Source: Hoeflea algicola
GTDB taxonomy: Bacteria > Pseudomonadota > Alphaproteobacteria > Rhizobiales > Rhizobiaceae
DNA length: 64,000 nt
Assembly: GCF_026619415.1 (NCBI RefSeq)
Contig: NZ_JAOVZR010000001.1
Span: 1,178,001-1,242,000, forward strand
Reading direction: 5' to 3'
The notes under the pieces were generated by a model that saw only the letters and a list, made by a program, of their open reading frames with translations, was not told the origin of the DNA and ran no database searches. The translations under genes were made by a program, and so were the position numbers. Of the stretch, positions 59,216-64,000 are shown one piece after another. Every line of letters begins with the position of its first letter. Within the stretch, counting starts at the first letter, position 1.

Positions 59216-59544
59216 GTGCTGCGCGGTTTACCGGCACAAGCCAGCGCCATCAACTTTTGTTGTGGAACCGGCCGATTTTGCCGAATAGCAAGCAACAGCT
59301 TGAGCCAAAACCAGCTATTGCGGGATTTCCCAGCCATGCCGGCATGGACTAGGGTGTAACCAGATAGGGAGCGTTTGGTTGAGGGGGAAGCCGACATGAG
59401 ATTTGTTTGCAACAGCGCTCCAGGTGCTGCGAGGTCAGCTTCTGTGCGCCAGAACTCCGCCTGCCGCAACCACGACCCGGGATGATCGGCCCTCGCCCGG
59501 CCATTGACCTGAGACACCCTATCCCCTTGAGAAGAGAATTGCAG
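59216..59544 (+). promoter_or_regulatory. 329-bp leader region of maeB with a 14-bp palindrome
   Basis: No gene is seen. A perfect 14-bp palindrome CCATGCCGGCATGG lies at 59334-59347, about 200 bp before the maeB start. The segment upstream of the ATG contains AGAAGAGAATTGCAG as a weak ribosome site. No strong -35/-10 pair was recognised. Confidence 0.35.
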
Positions 59545-61860
59545 ATGACCTCCAAAGAAACCAAGCGCGGCAACGACCCGAAACCGACCAGCGGCGACCT
59601 CGACGAGAACGCGCTGTTTTACCATCGCTATCCGCGACCCGGTAAACTGGAGATCCAGGCAACCAAGCCGCTGGGCAACCAGCGCGACCTCGCGCTTGCC
59701 TATTCGCCCGGCGTTGCCGCGCCATGTCTTGCCATCCGCGACGATCCCGACGCTGCTGCAGCCTACACATCGCGCGCCAATCTGGTGGCGGTGGTTTCCA
59801 ACGGCACCGCAGTGCTGGGACTGGGCAATATCGGCCCACTGGCCTCCAAGCCGGTGATGGAAGGCAAGGCGGTGTTGTTCAAGAAATTCGCCGACATCGA
59901 TGTTTTCGACATCGAGATCGACGCCCCCGATGTCGACCGGATGGTCAGCGTGATTTCGGCGCTGGAGCCGACCTTTGGCGGCATCAATCTGGAAGACATC
60001 AAGTCGCCGGAATGCTTCGAGGTGGAGCAGCAGCTGCGCGAAATCATGGACATTCCGGTGTTCCATGACGACCAGCACGGCACTGCCATCATAGTCGCCG
60101 CATGCATTCTCAACGGGCTGGAACTGGCTGGCAAAAAGATCGAAGACGCCAAGATCGTTACCTCCGGTGCAGGCGCGGCAGCGCTCGCCTGTCTCAACCT
60201 GCTGGTCGAACTCGGCGCCCGGCGCGAGAACATCTGGGTCCACGACATCGAAGGTCTCGTCCATGTGGGCCGCGAGGTGCTGATGGACAAGTGGAAATCG
60301 ATCTATGCACAGACCAGCGACAAGCGGGTGCTGCGCGATTCGATCGACGGCGCCGACGTGTTTCTCGGGCTCTCTGCCGCCGGCGTGCTCAAGCCCGACA
60401 TGCTTGCCAAGATGGCCGACAAGCCTCTGATCATGGCGCTCGCCAACCCCTCGCCGGAGATCATGCCGGATGAGGCGCGGGCAGCACGACCGGATGCGAT
60501 GATCTGCACCGGCCGGTCGGATTTCCCCAACCAGGTCAACAACGTCCTGTGTTTCCCCTACATCTTCCGGGGCGCACTGGATTGTGGCGCCCGCACCATC
60601 AACGAGGAAATGAAGATGGCCGCCGTCCGTGCCATCGCCGGGCTGGCGCGCGAAGAGCCGTCCGATATCGCCGCCCGCGCCTATTCCGGCGAAACCCCGG
60701 TGTTTGGACCGGAATACCTGATCCCCTCGCCGTTTGACCAGCGGCTGATCCTGCGGATCGCACCGGCAGTGGCCGAAGCCGCCGCAAAGTCCGGTGTGGC
60801 GCGACGGCCGATTGCCGACCGCGAAGCCTATATCGACCAGCTCAACCGCTTCGTGTTCCGCTCCGGCTTGATCATGAAACCGCTGTTCACGGCTGCCAAG
60901 GTCGCCTCCAAGAAGCGCGTCGTGTTTGCCGAAGGCGAGGACGAACGGGTATTGCGCGCCGCTCAGGTGCTGCTCGAGGAAGGCATTGCAGAACCAATCC
61001 TGATCGGCCGCCCGAACATCATCGAGAGCCGGCTGGAACGGTTCGGCTTGCGCATCAGGCCAGGTGTCGACTTCGCCGTTACCAACCCGGAAGAGGATCC
61101 GCGATTCCGCGACTATGTGGACGAATATTTTGCGCTGGTAGGCCGCAAGGGCGTGATCCCCGAGGCTGCCCGCACCATCATCCGTACCAATTCCACCGTC
61201 ATCGGTGCGCTGTCTGTGCGGCGCGGCGAAGCTGATGCCCTGATTTGCGGTCTTGAAGGCCGCTACTCCAAGCATCTGCGCGATGTTTCCCAGATCATCG
61301 GCAAACGCGAGGGCGTGCTCGATTTTTCCGCCCTGAGCCTGCTGATCTCGCAGCGTGGCGCCACATTCTTCACCGATACCTATGTGTCACTCGATCCCAG
61401 CGCCGAGGAGATTGCCGAAACGACAATCATGGCCGCCCAGGAAATCCGCCGCTTCGGCATCAACCCGAAGGCGGCGCTGGTCTCGCACTCGAATTTCGGT
61501 TCGCGCGATTCCGAGAGCGCCCTGAAGATGCGCAGGGCCATGGAAATCATCCGCTCGATTGCCCCGGAGCTTGAGGCAGATGGCGAAATGCATGCCGATT
61601 CCGCGATTTCCGAGGCGCTGCGCCGCCGGGTGATGCCCGACAGCACGCTGAGTGGCGAAGCCAACCTGCTGGTGTTTCCCAACCTGGATGCGGCCAACAT
61701 TTCGCTCGGAGTGGTCAAGACCCTGACCGACGCCCTGCATGTCGGTCCGATCCTGCTCGGTTCGGCCATGCCCGCCCACATCCTGTCGCCATCGGTAACC
61801 TCGCGCGGCGTGGTCAATATGGCGACGCTGGCCGTGGTCGAGGCTTCTTCGGCGGAATAA
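59545..61860 (+). CDS. maeB: NADP-type malic enzyme with C-terminal phosphotransacetylase-like domain
   Basis: A 771-residue fusion. Residues about 1-430 are the malic enzyme ([56 protein letters not shown] and the Rossmann [13 protein letters not shown]). Residues about 445-771 resemble phosphate acetyltransferase ([38 protein letters not shown]). The enzyme oxidatively decarboxylates malate to pyruvate; the C-terminal half is regulatory in rhizobia and binds acetyl-CoA. The ATG at 59545 is preferred over the upstream open frame. Confidence 0.94.
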   Translation: MTSKETKRGNDPKPTSGDLDENALFYHRYPRPGKLEIQATKPLGNQRDLALAYSPGVAAPCLAIRDDPDAAAAYTSRANLVAVVSNGTAVLGLGNIGPLASKPVMEGKAVLFKKFADIDVFDIEIDAPDVDRMVSVISALEPTFGGINLEDIKSPECFEVEQQLREIMDIPVFHDDQHGTAIIVAACILNGLELAGKKIEDAKIVTSGAGAAALACLNLLVELGARRENIWVHDIEGLVHVGREVLMDKWKSIYAQTSDKRVLRDSIDGADVFLGLSAAGVLKPDMLAKMADKPLIMALANPSPEIMPDEARAARPDAMICTGRSDFPNQVNNVLCFPYIFRGALDCGARTINEEMKMAAVRAIAGLAREEPSDIAARAYSGETPVFGPEYLIPSPFDQRLILRIAPAVAEAAAKSGVARRPIADREAYIDQLNRFVFRSGLIMKPLFTAAKVASKKRVVFAEGEDERVLRAAQVLLEEGIAEPILIGRPNIIESRLERFGLRIRPGVDFAVTNPEEDPRFRDYVDEYFALVGRKGVIPEAARTIIRTNSTVIGALSVRRGEADALICGLEGRYSKHLRDVSQIIGKREGVLDFSALSLLISQRGATFFTDTYVSLDPSAEEIAETTIMAAQEIRRFGINPKAALVSHSNFGSRDSESALKMRRAMEIIRSIAPELEADGEMHADSAISEALRRRVMPDSTLSGEANLLVFPNLDAANISLGVVKTLTDALHVGPILLGSAMPAHILSPSVTSRGVVNMATLAVVEASSAE

Positions 61861-62032
61861 GACCAGCGTCCGCGTTTTTTCGCCACGCCCTGTCTTTGCT
61901 AGGACCGGGTTAAGGTAAACAAAAGGATGTGTTTGGCGCAAATCGGCACAGGCGTTACAATGGCACTTGGTGCGGCACTGCGGATTGGTTTCCGGTGCGG
62001 CCAAAGTAACCGAGTATGTGTTGGAGTTGTCC

Positions 62033-63190
62033 ATGCGCCGCGCCTGGTTTCGCAGTCCTTTGCTGGTGCTTGCATTCGTCCTCGCCGGCGCCGGCGTGGC
62101 CGAGGCATCGGCGGTCTGCACCCGGCTCAAGGCGCAATTGGCCAACGTGTCAAGCAACGACGGCTCATCGGCGAAATTCCGGCGATACGCCGATGCAGTG
62201 ACCAAGCAGGGTCAGCAGATTCGCAAGGTGCGCGCCGATCTCGGCCGTTATGGCTGCACCTCAGGCAGCATCATTGTCCGTGGCGGTCAGAATGCCAAGG
62301 CCTGCGCCAAATTGACAGCCGCACACACCAAGATGCGCGCCAATATCGCCGCGCTTGAGCGCAAGCGCGATTCCTTTGCCCGCAACGACAGCAAGACCAC
62401 AAAACGCCGCATTCAAGCTGCGATTCAGGCCAATGACTGTGATGGTCAGCGCGCTTCCATTCAGGCCGCAGCCCTCAAGGGCGAAATTGATCGCAAGCGT
62501 TCAAAAAGCCCCGGTCTGGTGGCGATATTGGACAACAGCGGCGGCGACAGGGTCACGGCCAGCAGCCAGGCACGCGCGCGCATCCGGATCGAACCGAAAG
62601 CCTCACGCGGCGGCAACTACCGAACACTTTGCGTGCGCAGCTGCGACGGCTTCTTCTTTCCAGTCTCCTCCTCGGCCTCGCCTTCCGATTTTCCCCGCGA
62701 CGAACGCACCTGCCAGATGATGTGCCCGGGGACCAAGACCGCACTCTATTTCCACGCCGCCAATGGCCAGGAAAGCGAAGAGATGGTTTCCGCCCGCAGC
62801 CGCGCACCATACACCGAAATGCCCAATGCCTTTGCCTATCGCACCGCCAACGCGCCGATGAGCAAGGCCTGCAGCTGCAACATGGGCGCATTCTTCAAGG
62901 AAATGGCCCGCCGCGAGGCGATCCTCAACGGCACCGCCGAGCAGGACGCACCTGTCACCACATGGGTGCGCCCGTTCAACCGGCCCGACCCCGGCGAAGA
63001 CCCCGAATCCGTTCTTGATGCCGAGATGCGCCTGACTTCGGAGGATGTCGCAGCCGTGATTGCCGCATCCAGGGCCGAGCATCCACTGACCGATGAACAC
63101 CGCGAAGTGCGAATGGTGGGGCCAACATTCCTGCCTGACCAGGCCGGCCACCTGGATCTCAAGGCCAACACCGATTGGGCAATCCGTTAA
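62033..63190 (+). CDS. Exported DUF2865 protein
   Basis: A 385-residue protein with a signal peptide (about 1-25, WFRSPLLVLAFVLAGAGVAE). The DUF2865 domain spans residues ~190-330: NYRTLCVRSCDGFFFPVSSS, then DERTCQMMCPGTKTALYFHA, EMPNAFAYR and CSCNMG, with many Cys that likely form disulphides. The central part (40-150) is Lys/Arg-rich and helical. The family is specific to Rhizobiales and of unknown function, probably periplasmic. The ATG at 62033 follows GGAG. Confidence 0.85.
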   Translation: MRRAWFRSPLLVLAFVLAGAGVAEASAVCTRLKAQLANVSSNDGSSAKFRRYADAVTKQGQQIRKVRADLGRYGCTSGSIIVRGGQNAKACAKLTAAHTKMRANIAALERKRDSFARNDSKTTKRRIQAAIQANDCDGQRASIQAAALKGEIDRKRSKSPGLVAILDNSGGDRVTASSQARARIRIEPKASRGGNYRTLCVRSCDGFFFPVSSSASPSDFPRDERTCQMMCPGTKTALYFHAANGQESEEMVSARSRAPYTEMPNAFAYRTANAPMSKACSCNMGAFFKEMARREAILNGTAEQDAPVTTWVRPFNRPDPGEDPESVLDAEMRLTSEDVAAVIAASRAEHPLTDEHREVRMVGPTFLPDQAGHLDLKANTDWAIR

Positions 63191-63395
63191 GGGCGCATTT
63201 CCGCCGCTTATGCCGCACCAGAGGTTAGCCTCGAGGTGTGCAAAACCCTGGGGCTTAAATTAAAGAAGCCGAAAACCCAAAACATCGCGCGGCCACCCTA
63301 CCCGACGATCTCAGTTTAATACTGCAATCTGGGGCGTGCACATTCTCGCCGACACTGAATTCCGGCAGGCGTTGCGAGGCTCAATTCATCCCGGA

Positions 63396-64000
63396 TTATG
63401 CGGCAGCCGCAGCCACCGGTGTTGCCTGGCGCTGGTTGCGCGCCAGCGCCTTGCGGCCGACCAGCACCATCAGACCGATCATGATGATGCAGTAGATCCC
63501 CATCGCCGCAATCTGCCCGGGATAGGAAACGCCGCGGTCAATCAGTGCCCCGGTCAGGCCCGGGCCCATCGCCGAGCTGAACACCATGAAGGCGACGGTC
63601 AGCGAGCGGATGCTGCCAAGGTTTCTGGTGCCGTAGAGTTCCGGCCAAAGCGATCCGAACAGGGTTGAGGAGAAGCCGTAGGATACCCCCATCAGTGCCA
63701 TGAACACATAGGTCCCCCAGGCCGCATTTGTGAACGCGAGCACGAAGCAGGACAGCGACAGCGGCACCAAGAATGTCGACAACATTTTGATCGCCGAAAA
63801 ACGGTCAACCAGTTGCCCGGCAATCAGCGCGAACAGGATGGTCATGGCCGACATGATGGCAAACGAGGCGGCGAACACGCTGGGCTCCCAGCCGCGCAGT
63901 TCCGACAGATAGACCTGGTGGAAGAACACCGTGGTGCCGATGAAAGCCGGCGCCAACACGCCCATCAATGCCGCCCAGAACAGCGGATCGCGGATCACCT
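63396..64000 (-). CDS. MFS transporter, C-terminal half (gene continues past the window)
   Basis: About 200 residues with six transmembrane segments: LFWAALMGVLAPAFIGTTVF, FAIMSAMTILFALIAGQLVD, STFLVPLSLSCFVLAFTNAA, FMALMGVSYGFSSTLFGSLW and others, and the loop LVDRFSAIKM (motif-A-like). This is the second half (TM7-12) of a major facilitator protein. The N-terminal half lies beyond base 64000, and the apparent start near 63998 is only the window edge. Substrate unknown. Confidence 0.8.
   Translation of the reverse strand, partial: VIRDPLFWAALMGVLAPAFIGTTVFFHQVYLSELRGWEPSVFAASFAIMSAMTILFALIAGQLVDRFSAIKMLSTFLVPLSLSCFVLAFTNAAWGTYVFMALMGVSYGFSSTLFGSLWPELYGTRNLGSIRSLTVAFMVFSSAMGPGLTGALIDRGVSYPGQIAAMGIYCIIMIGLMVLVGRKALARNQRQATPVAAAAA

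Noticed and set aside
59167..61275. 702-codon minus-strand ORF
   Set aside because: Antisense shadow of maeB in GC-rich DNA; no motifs.

Overview
The window is chromosomal DNA from an alphaproteobacterium, almost certainly order Rhizobiales (Hyphomicrobiales). Lineage markers are CckA, the F1-ATPase inhibitor zeta subunit (DUF1476), DUF1127 and DUF2865 proteins, a CGFS glutaredoxin with BolA, a very large polar-growth coiled-coil protein of the GPR/RgsE type, and GTTC-type SOS and TTGACA/CTTG-type promoter signals. A Rhizobiaceae/Phyllobacteriaceae member such as a Hoeflea-like organism is my guess and is not proven. There is no rRNA, tRNA, CRISPR array, insertion sequence or prophage. Most genes are core housekeeping genes with a few accessory insertions.

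Layout. 1-7.7 kb: end of a serine hydrolase gene, an HpaI-type aldolase, the zeta subunit, and the FGAM-synthase purine block (purC-purS-purQ, then purL), interrupted by an FAD monooxygenase and a small lipoprotein. 7.7-11.7 kb: bolA and grxD, separated by an accessory block (Arg/Lys-rich small protein, LysR regulator, dihaem cytochrome c, phosphodiester glycosidase-like protein). 11.8-19.7 kb: YtoQ, DUF2461, a Bcr/CflA exporter, ttcA, glsA, rpsD with its own promoter and terminator, a HerA-like ATPase and a DUF1127 protein. 19.8-26.4 kb: ArsR regulator, a GNAT-murI-trmJ operon (trmJ frameshifted), TfoX-like protein, icd, a small membrane protein with DedA, and an alpha/beta hydrolase. 26.6-33 kb: alaS, recA (LexA box), pseudouridine catabolism genes psuK-psuG, and an orphan BrnA-like antitoxin. 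33-39.4 kb: OmpA-like lipoprotein, cckA, a FliO-domain protein, dksA, SixA. 39.6-45.3 kb: ycjX-ycjF, a secreted protein, the folate genes folP-folB-folK, and a DUF922 zinc protease. 45.3-47.6 kb: a probable small RNA, ferredoxin reductase, ferredoxin, and an Hpt protein. 48-53.2 kb: the 1750-residue GPR/RgsE-like polarity protein. 53.5-58.1 kb: an acetyltransferase and an Mla-type lipid-transport operon (permease, ATPase, MCE protein, lipoprotein). 58.2-64 kb: dipeptide epimerase, maeB malic enzyme, a DUF2865 protein and the 3' part of an MFS gene.

The most interesting observations are: an unannotated ~160-nt RNA candidate at 45420-45579 with a strong terminator and a CUCCUCCCU (anti-Shine-Dalgarno) hairpin loop; two exact-period repeat arrays (99 nt x6 and 87 nt x4) inside the polarity gene; single-base frame disruptions in trmJ, in the Mla lipoprotein and probably at the mlaE stop, which are either real decay or homopolymer assembly errors; and an Arg/Lys-rich 89-residue protein. 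All functional calls come from reading motifs and remembered family features; no searches were run.
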